A DNA stretch of 9,908 nt from Candidatus Phycorickettsia trachydisci (lineage in GTDB: Bacteria; Pseudomonadota; Alphaproteobacteria; Rickettsiales; Rickettsiaceae), in NCBI GenBank assembly GCA_945875085.1, contig CAMCJU010000020.1:1-9908 (forward strand), in the 5' to 3' direction. A model generated the notes under the pieces. The model searched no databases. It worked only from the letters and a program-made list of their open reading frames with translations, and had not been told where the DNA came from. Made by a program: the position numbers and the translations under genes. Shown here in pieces: positions 1 to 6,779 of the stretch (position 1 is its first letter; every line of letters starts with the position of its first letter).

Positions 1-60
1 GATGAAGATCGACTATTTTGGCGGAAATAAAATTATATCCTTTTGACTTTAAAGGTAAAA

Positions 61-675
61 TTATGCCTTGGGAACTGGAGCGCTGAAGTTTTTAGCAGCC
101 TTTTCGTCTCCGGGAAGAGAGTTTTCCTGGCCACGCCAAGGCGAAACAAAGTCAAACTCGCGAAATTCCTCAGGCAAATTGACTGGCTGATAAATTACCT
201 GCTCGAGCGTTTCGTCATATTTGACTTCCACATATCCGCTTAGTGGAAAATCTTTACGCAATGGATGACCGACAAAACCATAATCTGTTAAGATACGATT
301 CAAATTAGGGTGCCTTGCAAAAACTACCCCAAACATATCGAAAACCTCCCTTTCATACCAATTAGCTGACGCAAAGATCTTGGTAATAGATGGCGCCTCT
401 TGATGTTCTTTGAGATTTAATTTTAAAATAATTCTTTTATTAAGCTCCAAGCTCAGCAGATTATATACAACCTGAAATCTAGCAGGCTGATCAGGAAAGT
501 CAGCAGCAAATAGATCAGTTAAGATTGTAAACCTAAGCTGAACAGAGCTTTTGAGCTGCGTGATAATATCTGGCAGAAGCTCACTTGCTACACATGCTGT
601 AAGAATTTCATTCTGCTCAAATATTACGTCTTTATCGATTTGCGTTATAAAAACTTTGAGCTGCTCATCGTTCAT
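61..675 (-). CDS. nuoC: NADH-quinone oxidoreductase subunit C (complex I 30 kDa subunit)
   Basis: NuoC is a peripheral-arm subunit of proton-pumping NADH dehydrogenase. It helps connect the hydrophilic arm to the membrane arm and carries no cofactor of its own. The 204-residue protein has the family signature at residues 108-129 (EREVFDMFGVVFARHPNLNR followed by IL). The equally conserved RILTDYGF...GHPLRKDFPLSGYVEVKYD segment follows at about 127-154. Length fits an unfused NuoC; there is no NuoD fusion. The ATG overlaps the nuoB stop as ATGA, which points to translational coupling. The C-terminal tail after about residue 180 is Pro/Lys/Ala-rich and poorly conserved in the family. The 60 bases downstream, up to the window edge, hold an AAAAGGA purine run (38-44 on this strand) but no ATG. 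A following nuoD is expected from usual gene order but cannot be seen here. Confidence 0.97.
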   Translation of the reverse strand: MNDEQLKVFITQIDKDVIFEQNEILTACVASELLPDIITQLKSSVQLRFTILTDLFAADFPDQPARFQVVYNLLSLELNKRIILKLNLKEHQEAPSITKIFASANWYEREVFDMFGVVFARHPNLNRILTDYGFVGHPLRKDFPLSGYVEVKYDETLEQVIYQPVNLPEEFREFDFVSPWRGQENSLPGDEKAAKNFSAPVPKA

Positions 676-1172
676 GATCTAATTATTTTATGTTTTCTAA
701 TTTTTTGCTGCAATAGCAAAGCGCCATAAAGCAGACTCTCGGCGGTAGGAGGGCATCCAGGAACATATATATCAACAGGCACAATTCGATCGCACCCCCG
801 AACCACGGAGTATGAATAATGATAGTACCCTCCCCCATTGGCGCAACTACCCATCGAAATAACCCATTTTGGCTCAGCCATTTGGTCATAGACCTTCCTT
901 AAAGCTGGAGCCATCTTATTTGTTAATGTTCCAGCAACAATCATAACATCTGACTGTCTTGGACTTGCCCGAAAAAGCATGCCAAATCTGTCCATGTCGT
1001 ACCTACTTGCTGCGGCGTGCATCATTTCAACTGCGCAACAAGCAAGGCCAAAAGTCATCGGCCATAATGAACCACTACGCGCCCAACTAATCAGATCCTC
1101 AACTTTAGCAGTTATAAATCCTCTGTTTGATAAATTATCCTCTAAAACCGTAGAGCATTCCTTTAAATCCAT
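672..1172 (-). CDS. nuoB: NADH-quinone oxidoreductase subunit B (PSST, cluster N2)
   Basis: NuoB carries iron-sulfur cluster N2, the last carrier that passes electrons to quinone in complex I. All four expected ligands are visible in the 166-residue protein: the tandem pair C45-C46 in FGLACCAVEMM, C110 in ISMGSCANGGGYY, and C140 in YVPGCPPTAE. The conserved SRYDMDRFG and RASPRQSDVMIVAGTLTNKMAP blocks are also intact. Length and spacing match bacterial and mitochondrial homologues closely, so it should be functional. Its ATG lies 2 bases after the nuoA stop and its TGA overlaps the nuoC ATG by four bases, so it sits inside the virB8-virB9-nuoABC transcription unit. No Shine-Dalgarno is seen before the start. 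Confidence 0.98.
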   Translation of the reverse strand: MDLKECSTVLEDNLSNRGFITAKVEDLISWARSGSLWPMTFGLACCAVEMMHAAASRYDMDRFGMLFRASPRQSDVMIVAGTLTNKMAPALRKVYDQMAEPKWVISMGSCANGGGYYHYSYSVVRGCDRIVPVDIYVPGCPPTAESLLYGALLLQQKIRKHKIIRS

Positions 1173-1174
1173 AA

Positions 1175-1543
1175 TTAATTAAGCTCTAAAGCGCCTTTTT
1201 TCCATTCATATATAAAACCTACAGCTAGCACAAAAATAAATAACATCATTGAGCAAAAGCCCAAGGTGCTCAATTGTTTAAAACCTACTGCCCATGGTAT
1301 CAAAAACGCCACCTCCAAGTCAAAAATAATAAACAGTATAGCGATTAAATAAAATCTTATATCAAATTTATTACCAGATTCACCCAGTGGCTCAAAACCG
1401 CATTCATAGCTTGATAATTTTGCTTTTCCAGGCTTGGCTTTTGCAAAAAGCCTAGGCAGCAACAAGATAATTACCGACAAAACGATAGCGACCAGAATAA
1501 AAATCAATATTCTGCAATAGTCTCCTAAAAAATTTTCTTCCAT
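1175..1543 (-). CDS. nuoA: NADH-quinone oxidoreductase subunit A (ND3 type)
   Basis: NuoA is a small membrane subunit of complex I next to the quinone channel. The 122-residue protein has three hydrophobic segments (about 11-34, 62-85 and 92-113). The loop after the first carries the conserved YECGFEP motif at 46-52; its Cys is the residue known in mitochondrial ND3 to be exposed in the deactive state. The second segment matches the family block FDIRFYLIAILFIIFDLEVAF (60-80), including the buried acidic pair D75 and E77. The end YEWKKGALE is also typical. It starts 3 bases after the virB9 stop and ends 2 bases before nuoB, so it is the junction between the secretion genes and the respiratory genes. 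There is no purine-rich ribosome site upstream. Confidence 0.97.
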   Translation of the reverse strand: MEENFLGDYCRILIFILVAIVLSVIILLLPRLFAKAKPGKAKLSSYECGFEPLGESGNKFDIRFYLIAILFIIFDLEVAFLIPWAVGFKQLSTLGFCSMMLFIFVLAVGFIYEWKKGALELN

Positions 1544-1546
1544 GGT

Positions 1547-2308
1547 TTAATTCAGTCTGTGGGATTCGTTAAATATGCAAATGATTTTTTTACCTAAGCG
1601 TAATGATAGTTTTTTATACACCCTTTCTACTATAATCAAATTTGCATCAGCTTTGGAAGGCCTGTAATTAACAATCTCTTCTTTTCGGGATGAATCCACG
1701 GCAAAAACAGCCGGGATTTGATTGTTTCTATCGCGAAATTGCAAATAGGTAAATTGCCCATCATCAAAAATTTTAATTGGAGCAATATCCTCGTGCCCAC
1801 TGATACTGTAATTAAAGTTATAATTTTCCGGATGCTCTAAATTTGGCATATCTGAGGTATTGCTGACTGCGTATGTTTTAAAATTATCAGCATCCTCCTC
1901 ATCGGGGTATATAAATTTTACATTAAATACCATGTCAGGGTCCCTAATGTCTTGAGCATGATCTGCATAAAGCTCGAAATAATAAGTCCTCTTGTTTGTA
2001 ATAAGCGTCATGTTAGTAGTAGCATCATCGTCTACTGGCTTTAGAAAGATCCGACTACCAGAAGGAATAATCTGCCATGCAGTAGTATCGCCCATCGAGA
2101 TGCTAGAGACCTCCTCGTCCTTTGCAAGCTCAATACTTGCTTGATAATTGTAATACCCTGTAAATTTAAATACATCATCAGGACTATAAACCATCACTCT
2201 TATTCTAGGGTCAATAGGCGTTGCCCTCGATTCTCTTACGGCAATTGCATCTAAGTTCATTAAAACGATTAAGGTCGTTAAAAATATTTTGATGTTAATT
2301 TTATGCAT
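1547..2308 (-). CDS. virB9: Type IV secretion system protein VirB9 (outer-membrane core complex)
   Basis: VirB9 forms, with VirB7 and VirB10, the ring-shaped core that spans the periplasm and outer membrane of type IV secretion systems. The 253-residue protein starts with an export signal (hydrophobic stretch about 6-23, cleavage probably after AIA at 23 or SRA at 29). The N-terminal domain shows the family pattern around W78, the KPVDDDATTNMTLITNKRTYYFEL block (90-113) and an acidic linker at 135-141. The C-terminal domain has NYNFNYSISG (162-171), the hallmark DDGQFTYLQF (182-191), IPAVFAVD and VNYR. It ends with LSLRLGKKIICIFN, as full-length VirB9 does, so it is complete rather than a short orphan paralogue. 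It lies 2 bases after virB8 and 3 before nuoA. No VirB10, VirB11 or VirB7 gene is in the window, so the rest of the system must be elsewhere. Confidence 0.93.
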   Translation of the reverse strand: MHKINIKIFLTTLIVLMNLDAIAVRESRATPIDPRIRVMVYSPDDVFKFTGYYNYQASIELAKDEEVSSISMGDTTAWQIIPSGSRIFLKPVDDDATTNMTLITNKRTYYFELYADHAQDIRDPDMVFNVKFIYPDEEDADNFKTYAVSNTSDMPNLEHPENYNFNYSISGHEDIAPIKIFDDGQFTYLQFRDRNNQIPAVFAVDSSRKEEIVNYRPSKADANLIIVERVYKKLSLRLGKKIICIFNESHRLN

Positions 2309-2310
2309 TT

Positions 2311-2991
2311 TTAAATTTCGTTTTTGATTAGTTTTATTTTGTATCCTGTAACTAAAAAGTTAAATCGAGTGCCATCTGGCTTATCTAAAGCTATAGGATC
2401 TATTTTAAAATTTACATCAGCTTGCCAGCAGATTTGCTCGATTATTTTATCTTGCGAGTCGCGGGCGATGTTTCTAAATTGCACAACTGCTGAATCACTC
2501 GAGCTAAAGGTGGTGTATAATACTTTACTACTTACCTTTATTTGGTCTTGATATCTAAGCACCGGAGATAGCTGATTTTCCACCTTAAGAAAATCATAGT
2601 ATTGATCAAAAATTGATCGCGTGGAATTTGCATTTATCAATATAATTTGCTGCTGGAGTTCAGAATAATTATATTTTTCTCGCGCCGTGACGTAGTTTTC
2701 AACTAAAATTTTTGCTATCGAATTAAGTGGATCTAGCGCATAGTGATCAGCTGGATTAATCGAGATATCTTTGGGCTTATCTGGATCATCGAACATGACT
2801 GCATATTTCAAGGGCGTAATAATTGGCAATTGCTTTGAAATTTGCACCAACGCGACCCCTAACAGCACAGCAGAGATCAGAAAAATGCACGCGGCATAAG
2901 ACCTATGAGTTAAGGGCAATAAGTATTTCTGATTATACCAAACTAAGGCCTTTTGAAAATATGCATCTAAATTATTATCCTGAGACTTCAT
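2311..2991 (-). CDS. virB8: Type IV secretion system protein VirB8 (inner-membrane assembly factor)
   Basis: VirB8 is a bitopic inner-membrane protein of the type IV secretion apparatus that nucleates assembly. Its periplasmic domain has an NTF2-like fold. The 226-residue protein has a short cytoplasmic N-terminus including ALVWYNQKYLL, one membrane segment at about 32-50, then a periplasmic domain with the family motif ENYVTAREKY (98-107). The later strands QVSSKVLY, VVQF and the ending FLVTGYKI are also family-like. Length is normal. It is the first recognisable gene of the minus-strand unit and is followed after 2 bases by virB9, the usual partner order. No clear -35/-10 pair or Shine-Dalgarno was found directly upstream, so the promoter may lie beyond the small ORF at 3021-3158. 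In Rickettsiales virB8 and virB9 can be duplicated; which paralogue this is cannot be told from the window. Confidence 0.92.
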   Translation of the reverse strand: MKSQDNNLDAYFQKALVWYNQKYLLPLTHRSYAACIFLISAVLLGVALVQISKQLPIITPLKYAVMFDDPDKPKDISINPADHYALDPLNSIAKILVENYVTAREKYNYSELQQQIILINANSTRSIFDQYYDFLKVENQLSPVLRYQDQIKVSSKVLYTTFSSSDSAVVQFRNIARDSQDKIIEQICWQADVNFKIDPIALDKPDGTRFNFLVTGYKIKLIKNEI

Positions 2992-3020
2992 GCAAAATAT
3001 TTTTTACTTTAATATAATTT

Positions 3021-3158
3021 TTAAGGCAAATTAACCCAGCAGCCTAGCAAATTATGCTCAAATACTTTAAAATTATCTGCAATAGTAATAAAAGTGCAAT
3101 CTATCACTTGATCAACTGACTCAAGATCAAGACCAGGCGGGCAACATAGAAAATTCAC
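3021..3158 (-). CDS. Possible small protein upstream of virB8, unrecognised
   Basis: A 45-codon ORF begins with GTG, has an in-frame stop 27 bases further upstream, and ends 29 bases before the virB8 ATG on the same strand. The product begins MNFLCCPPGLDLESVDQVID and ends GCWVNLP. It has four Cys (5, 6, 21, 40) and no convincing signal peptide or membrane segment. A purine run AAAAAGAAA lies about 7 bases before the GTG. A VirB7-like lipoprotein would fit this position, but the sequence lacks the hydrophobic stretch and lipobox such a protein needs. It may be a chance ORF in AT-rich DNA or a degraded remnant. The rest of the 275-base interval around it holds no other gene that I can support. 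Confidence 0.25.
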   Translation of the reverse strand: MNFLCCPPGLDLESVDQVIDCTFITIADNFKVFEHNLLGCWVNLP

Positions 3159-3164
3159 AAGGTG

Positions 3165-3193
3165 TTTCTTTTTAGAAATCTTTTAGGTATAAT
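3165..3193 (+). promoter_or_regulatory. Putative promoter of the uppS-cdsA-SDR operon
   Basis: A consensus -10 TATAAT lies at 3188-3193, 73 bases before the uppS ATG. The hexamer 17 bases upstream is TTTCTT (3165-3170), a poor -35. Transcription would start near 3200 and give a leader of roughly 65 bases. The -10 alone is the main support. Confidence 0.45.
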
Positions 3194-3266
3194 ATGTTAG
3201 GCTCAATACTGTAAAAAAATTATTGATCTACAAGGTAGTTAACTCTTAAAGAGATTTATTTAAGGT

Positions 3267-3980
3267 ATGTTAAATAATATAGCAAACTCATCGATCAATC
3301 ATCTAGGAGTCATAATGGATGGCAACAGCAGATGGGCAGAGCAAAATAACTTACCCAAACACTTTGGACACAAACAAGGCGCTAAAGCTGCAAAATTACT
3401 CATCGAGAATGCCGTTAAATATAAAATTAAAAACTTAAGTTTATTTGCCTTTTCGACTGAAAATTGGCAAAGACCTGTTTTTGAGGTAACTTATTTACTA
3501 AATCTGCTTGAAGATTACCTAACTAGCGAATTTAAAGCTTTAATAGACAATCAAATTCAATTAATGGTTGTTGGAGATTTAAGCAAACTGCCGGAGTCTT
3601 TAAGTAATAAAATCCAAGAAATCAATAATTACAAGATCTCAGATCCAGTTTTGTCGGTATACCTTATGTTTAGTTATGGCGCAAAGCAAGAGATACTAGG
3701 GGCAGTAAGGCGCATAATAAGTGCCGCTAAAACTGATTTGAGCATGCTAGAGGTTAGCGATACAGACTTTAAAAAGTATCTCCACGTCCCGACAATGCCG
3801 GACTTAGATATGGTCATTAGAACCGGGGGGAATAGGCGAATTAGCAATTTCTTGCTATGGCATATAGCTTACGCCGAGCTATATTTTATAGATAAATATT
3901 GGCCGGATTTTGACCAGCAAGACTTAAAAGAAGCTTTAACACAATACGCTCAGCGCACAAGAACTTTTGGTCGAAGATGA
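3267..3980 (+). CDS. uppS: Isoprenyl transferase (undecaprenyl diphosphate synthase, cis-type)
   Basis: UppS condenses isopentenyl diphosphate units in cis onto farnesyl diphosphate to make the C55 lipid carrier used for peptidoglycan and other envelope glycans. In the 237-residue protein the diphosphate-binding motif MDGNSRW is at 17-23 (catalytic-site D18). GHKQGAK (34-40, with H35), FSTENWQRP (62-70), DLDMVIRTGG (179-188) and SNFLLWHIAYAELYF (193-207) follow. E204 matches the Mg-binding Glu213 of the E. coli enzyme. One block is unusual: E. coli has RTGGEHRIS, while here it reads RTGGNRRIS, so the acidic and His positions (E198/H199 in E. coli) are N189/R190. The ATG at 3267 is chosen because it gives the normal short lead before MDGN; the AAGG before it is too close to act as a standard ribosome site. 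Its TGA overlaps the cdsA ATG as ATGA. Confidence 0.95.
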   Translation: MLNNIANSSINHLGVIMDGNSRWAEQNNLPKHFGHKQGAKAAKLLIENAVKYKIKNLSLFAFSTENWQRPVFEVTYLLNLLEDYLTSEFKALIDNQIQLMVVGDLSKLPESLSNKIQEINNYKISDPVLSVYLMFSYGAKQEILGAVRRIISAAKTDLSMLEVSDTDFKKYLHVPTMPDLDMVIRTGGNRRISNFLLWHIAYAELYFIDKYWPDFDQQDLKEALTQYAQRTRTFGRR

Positions 3981-4606
3981 ATAAAAATTTATTACAAAGA
4001 ATAATATCTGTAATGGTGCTGGTTCCACCTTTTATAATCACCATGATCTGGTTTGAATCTGCATATTTAATTTTGCTTGGCGTAATATCATGCCTAATGC
4101 TCATTGAGTGGTTTAATATAACGAAAAATACCACATATGCAAAGTATGGTCCTATAATTATAATTCCGCCAATCATCTGCTTAATGCTTATAAGAACGCA
4201 ACTTGAGAGTTTCGCGCCGGCTCTGCTATATTTCTGCAGCATATGGAGCGTAGATACATTTGCCATGCTGGGGGGCAGAATAATTGGCGGCTGCAAACTT
4301 GCCCCAACAATCAGTCCGAATAAAACCTGGAGCGGTTTGCTATGCGGCTGCATTGCCTCGAGCCTTGTGTGTCATGTTTTTGGCATGTTTTTTTCGCATC
4401 AAGCGCTTGGCCTGAATCTTTTAGCTTATGGGGCATTAAATGGCCTGATCGCACAAAGTAGCGATCTTTTTATATCGTATTTTAAAAGAAAATGTAATGC
4501 TAAGGATTCTGGCACATTACTCCCGGGGCACGGCGGAATCTTAGATCGCTTTGACAGCATAATATTTTCAGCGCCTTTTTTTTTATTAGCATTAAAATAT
4601 CTATAA
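3977..4606 (+). CDS. cdsA: Phosphatidate cytidylyltransferase (CDP-diglyceride synthase)
   Basis: CdsA converts phosphatidic acid and CTP into CDP-diacylglycerol, the precursor of all major bacterial phospholipids, at the inner membrane. The 209-residue protein is nearly all membrane-embedded. It carries the full family signature at 167-193: SYFKRKCNAKDSG, then LLPGHGGILDRFD, with the metal-binding acidic residues present. The other conserved block VDTFAMLGGRIIGG...LAPTISPNKTWSG lies at 92-120. It is clearly shorter than the roughly 285-residue E. coli enzyme, lacking membrane helices toward the N-terminus, but nothing catalytic is missing. Translation is probably coupled to uppS through the four-base overlap, and the next gene starts 9 bases after its stop. 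uppS followed by cdsA is a widespread arrangement. Confidence 0.95.
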   Translation: MNKNLLQRIISVMVLVPPFIITMIWFESAYLILLGVISCLMLIEWFNITKNTTYAKYGPIIIIPPIICLMLIRTQLESFAPALLYFCSIWSVDTFAMLGGRIIGGCKLAPTISPNKTWSGLLCGCIASSLVCHVFGMFFSHQALGLNLLAYGALNGLIAQSSDLFISYFKRKCNAKDSGTLLPGHGGILDRFDSIIFSAPFFLLALKYL

Positions 4607-4615
4607 AATAGCAGC

Positions 4616-5206
4616 ATGCGAAAAGTTGCACTTCTTACAGCAGGAACTAGTAAAATTGGCAAGCACATCGCAGGAATGCTCCAAGATATGAATTTTGACA
4701 TAGCAATACACTATCATTCCGCCTCTAGCGCAGGCGAGGCTGAAAAGCTGCTGAAGAAAGGGGTCATCAAACTTGCAATTCAAGCTGACTTTACCGCTTT
4801 GGACTCTCCGGCCAAGATCCTTGATGCCATAGAAAGCATTTATCCGCAAATAGATCTGCTGATTAACAATGCCTCTATTTTTGAACTTGACACTAATTTA
4901 GATTTTAGCGCGCAAGACCTTGAGCGGCATATTAAAATTAATGCAATTGCACCGATTGTCTTGATAAAAGAGATATTCAAAAGGCAGCAAAGCCTTTGCA
5001 AGGTAATCAATATGCTAGATATCAATACAAACAAACTCACAAACAAGCACTTTAGCTATAATTTGAGTAAACGCATGCTCCAAAGCGCATGCTCATTAAT
5101 CATGCACACAAAGCCAGATGCCTGGATAAAAAATTTATATTTGGACAAGATCGACTCTCAAAGCAAACTGCAGGCTATTTTGCAGGAGCTGAGGCGGGCA
5201 ATTTAG
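4616..5206 (+). CDS. Short-chain dehydrogenase/reductase, pteridine-reductase (FolM/PTR1) type
   Basis: An NAD(P)H-dependent oxidoreductase of the SDR family. The 196-residue protein has the dinucleotide-binding turn TAGTSKIG at 8-15. Its Lys sits where PTR1 and FolM have Arg (KRLG, RRIG), which suggests NADPH. NNAS follows at 84-87, the structural Asn N109 in INAIAP, and YNLSK at 148-152 (Y148, K152). The usual catalytic Ser is absent; the motif reads INMLD with D135, the Asp-Tyr-Lys arrangement seen in pteridine reductases. A role in reducing dihydropterin or dihydrofolate is therefore inferred, not shown. It is about 40-50 residues shorter than typical members. The stretch after YxxSK lacks the usual VNxxxPG block and has KNLYLDKID instead, so the substrate-side C-terminus is reduced or lost. 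It sits 9 bases after cdsA as the last gene of the operon, and its 3' end overlaps the opposite-strand gene by 32 bases. Confidence 0.8.
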   Translation: MRKVALLTAGTSKIGKHIAGMLQDMNFDIAIHYHSASSAGEAEKLLKKGVIKLAIQADFTALDSPAKILDAIESIYPQIDLLINNASIFELDTNLDFSAQDLERHIKINAIAPIVLIKEIFKRQQSLCKVINMLDINTNKLTNKHFSYNLSKRMLQSACSLIMHTKPDAWIKNLYLDKIDSQSKLQAILQELRRAI

Positions 5207-5637
5207 TGGGAAAAGGACACAATGCGCTTATTTCTTCTATTATAGCCTGGCGCTGGGCTGCTTGGCACCCCCCTTCATATGAAACTTGACTGTTCTTTTT
5301 GAATAGTCCATTATTTTCAAATGTCTTGTCATGACACCATAATTTATTACTATAGGTTTTTAGCTCTTTTACTACTACATCATCCAAAGAGACGGCTCTA
5401 CATCTTTCGTCTGAACAATCGCTCTGATGCGTTACATTCCCATTGATATCAAAATCTGATGCGAGGATGATATTGGCTGGAGCCTTTGCAATCAATATAC
5501 ACAGCATTGTAAATTCCATATTCCACATCTTTGTCACAAGTCACTTCTCTACTGCTACAATCTGAAGCGTTAGCAGATGAAGCCAAGGCCAAGGCTGCAA
5601 ATAGCACTTTGGCAGAAGTTTTTAAAAAGTATGTCAT
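5175..5637 (-). pseudogene. Frameshifted gene for a small exported Cys-rich protein, function unknown
   Basis: Two overlapping minus-strand frames read as one gene. The first (5637-5449) starts MTYFLKTSAKVLFAALALAS, a good Sec signal peptide with likely cleavage after SANA (24), and continues SDCSSREVTCDKDV up to PRIRF before a TGA. The TGA falls in a TTTT run (5454-5451). Removing one T changes RF-stop to RFDINGNVTHQ and enters the second frame, which runs open to TAG at 5175. The restored protein would have 153 residues and eight Cys (27, 34, 50, 74, 79, 101, 124, 140), an even number that suits disulfide bonding outside the cytoplasm. SDC recurs at 25-27 and 72-74, a hint of internal duplication. 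The ATG in the second frame (5537) leads only to a sequence without a signal peptide. A further oddity is a five-codon ATG frame (MKKII) at 5651-5634 whose TGA overlaps the chosen start. I do not recognise the family. Sequencing error, true decay or programmed shifting all remain possible. Confidence 0.6.
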
Positions 5638-5784
5638 ATGATTTTTTTCATGTTTCTAAGTTAAAGTTAAGGTGTACATATATTATGATACCTCAAACTT
5701 TAAGATAGTTTTAACTACTTAATTGATTATTAATAATAATAGTATAAACCAGCTGCCTTTTTGCAAGCCTATAGCCTTGAGCCA

Positions 5785-6750
5785 TTAACTGCTCTGACTA
5801 TCAAGGACTTTGATTAAATCTTGCATATCTTTGGGAAAATCGACTTGAAAGCTCATTTCTCTAGAGTCTAAAGGGTGCAAAAAGCTAAGCTGCGCTGAAT
5901 GTAAGGCTTGGCGCGTGAAACTCTCTAGCTGCTGCTGCTTTTCTGGCGATACGTAATTGTTGATCTTGCGCTTATTATGGCCATAAACCTGATCTCCGAT
6001 TATTGAATGCCCTATATGACTCATATGGACTCTAATTTGGTGCGTCCTGCCAGTGCCAAGCTTGCACTGCACGATGCTGGCTATTTTTTGATCCAAGATC
6101 TTTGTCAGCTCGTAGTGCGTTGAGGCAAATTTGCCTTCTCTAGCAACCCTCATTTGCGTGCGATTATTAGGGCTTCTGGCAATATTGGTCTCTATTAAGG
6201 CCTTTGTTTTAGTTGGCACGCCCCAAATAACAGCATTATAAACTCGGCGCATGCTGCGCTCAAGGATCTGCGCAGAGAGCGAAGCGTGACTTAGATCGTT
6301 TTTAGCCACCACCATCAGACCAGAGGTATCCTTATCCAACCTATGAACGATGCCGGGACGCAGGATTCCGCCTATCTCTGATAAATTCTGGCCGCAATAT
6401 TCAACCAAAGCATTAGCCAACGTATTATCGCGATTACCAGCACCAGGATGAACAGTAAGGCCTGGGGGCTTATTTATAACAATAACATGGTCATCCTCAT
6501 AAACTATATCAAAAGCAATATTCCTAGGTGAGATGCTGGTTTTTACAGCTGGAGGAATTGATATAATAATACTATCGTCTTGTTTAACCTTGATGTCTTG
6601 ATCGTTTATGATGACTTGATTTAATTGAACGCAATTTTGGCAAATTAAATTCTGAATGCGCGCTCTTGAAAGCTCTGATAAAACACAAGCAGCCTTATCA
6701 AGCCTGATGTTGTTTAATTCTGCGCTAACTATAAAGTGCAACTCTTGCAT
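5785..6750 (-). CDS. rluD: 23S rRNA pseudouridine synthase, RluA/RluD family
   Basis: The enzyme isomerises specific uridines in ribosomal RNA to pseudouridine. RluD modifies helix 69 of 23S rRNA (1911/1915/1917 in E. coli). The 321-residue protein has an N-terminal S4 RNA-binding domain (about 14-60, with RLDKAACVLSELSRARIQNL), then the synthase domain. Motifs are VYEDDHVIVINKPPGLTVHPG (83-103), HRLDKDTSGLMVVAK (136-150) with catalytic D139, YNAVIWG, and LGTGRTHQIRVHMSHIGHSI (231-250) near the substrate pocket. D139 has the same residue number as the catalytic Asp of E. coli RluD, and the length (about 326 there) and S4 domain also fit RluD better than RluA. RluC cannot be fully excluded. 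It begins 29 bases after the tRNA-Phe 3' end on the same strand and may share its transcript. No strong terminator follows; the 147 bases to the next start hold only a weak hairpin (CAAGGCTATAGGCTTG, one G-G mismatch, no T-run). Confidence 0.92.
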   Translation of the reverse strand: MQELHFIVSAELNNIRLDKAACVLSELSRARIQNLICQNCVQLNQVIINDQDIKVKQDDSIIISIPPAVKTSISPRNIAFDIVYEDDHVIVINKPPGLTVHPGAGNRDNTLANALVEYCGQNLSEIGGILRPGIVHRLDKDTSGLMVVAKNDLSHASLSAQILERSMRRVYNAVIWGVPTKTKALIETNIARSPNNRTQMRVAREGKFASTHYELTKILDQKIASIVQCKLGTGRTHQIRVHMSHIGHSIIGDQVYGHNKRKINNYVSPEKQQQLESFTRQALHSAQLSFLHPLDSREMSFQVDFPKDMQDLIKVLDSQSS

Positions 6751-6779
6751 AAGTATTAGTATATGGTATTACAAGAAGG

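Noticed and set aside
1..60. 5' end of nuoD on the minus strand after nuoC
   Set aside because: A purine-rich AAAAGGA is present, but no ATG, GTG or TTG follows in the remaining bases and no NuoD-like residues can be read.
3021..3158. Assigning the small ORF before virB8 as virB7
   Set aside because: No hydrophobic signal stretch and no lipobox Cys in context; position alone is not enough.
3886..4353. 155-codon minus-strand ORF opposite cdsA
   Set aside because: It lies antisense to the conserved CdsA membrane and catalytic blocks; the CdsA signature proves the plus frame, and this ORF has no family features.
4426..4849. Minus-strand ORFs opposite the cdsA end and the dehydrogenase start
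   Set aside because: Both are antisense to well-supported coding motifs and show no recognisable features of their own.
5089..5289. Alternative plus frame over the end of the dehydrogenase, considered as its frameshifted C-terminus
   Set aside because: The product of this frame shows no SDR C-terminal motif such as VNxxxPG, so joining it does not restore a normal enzyme.
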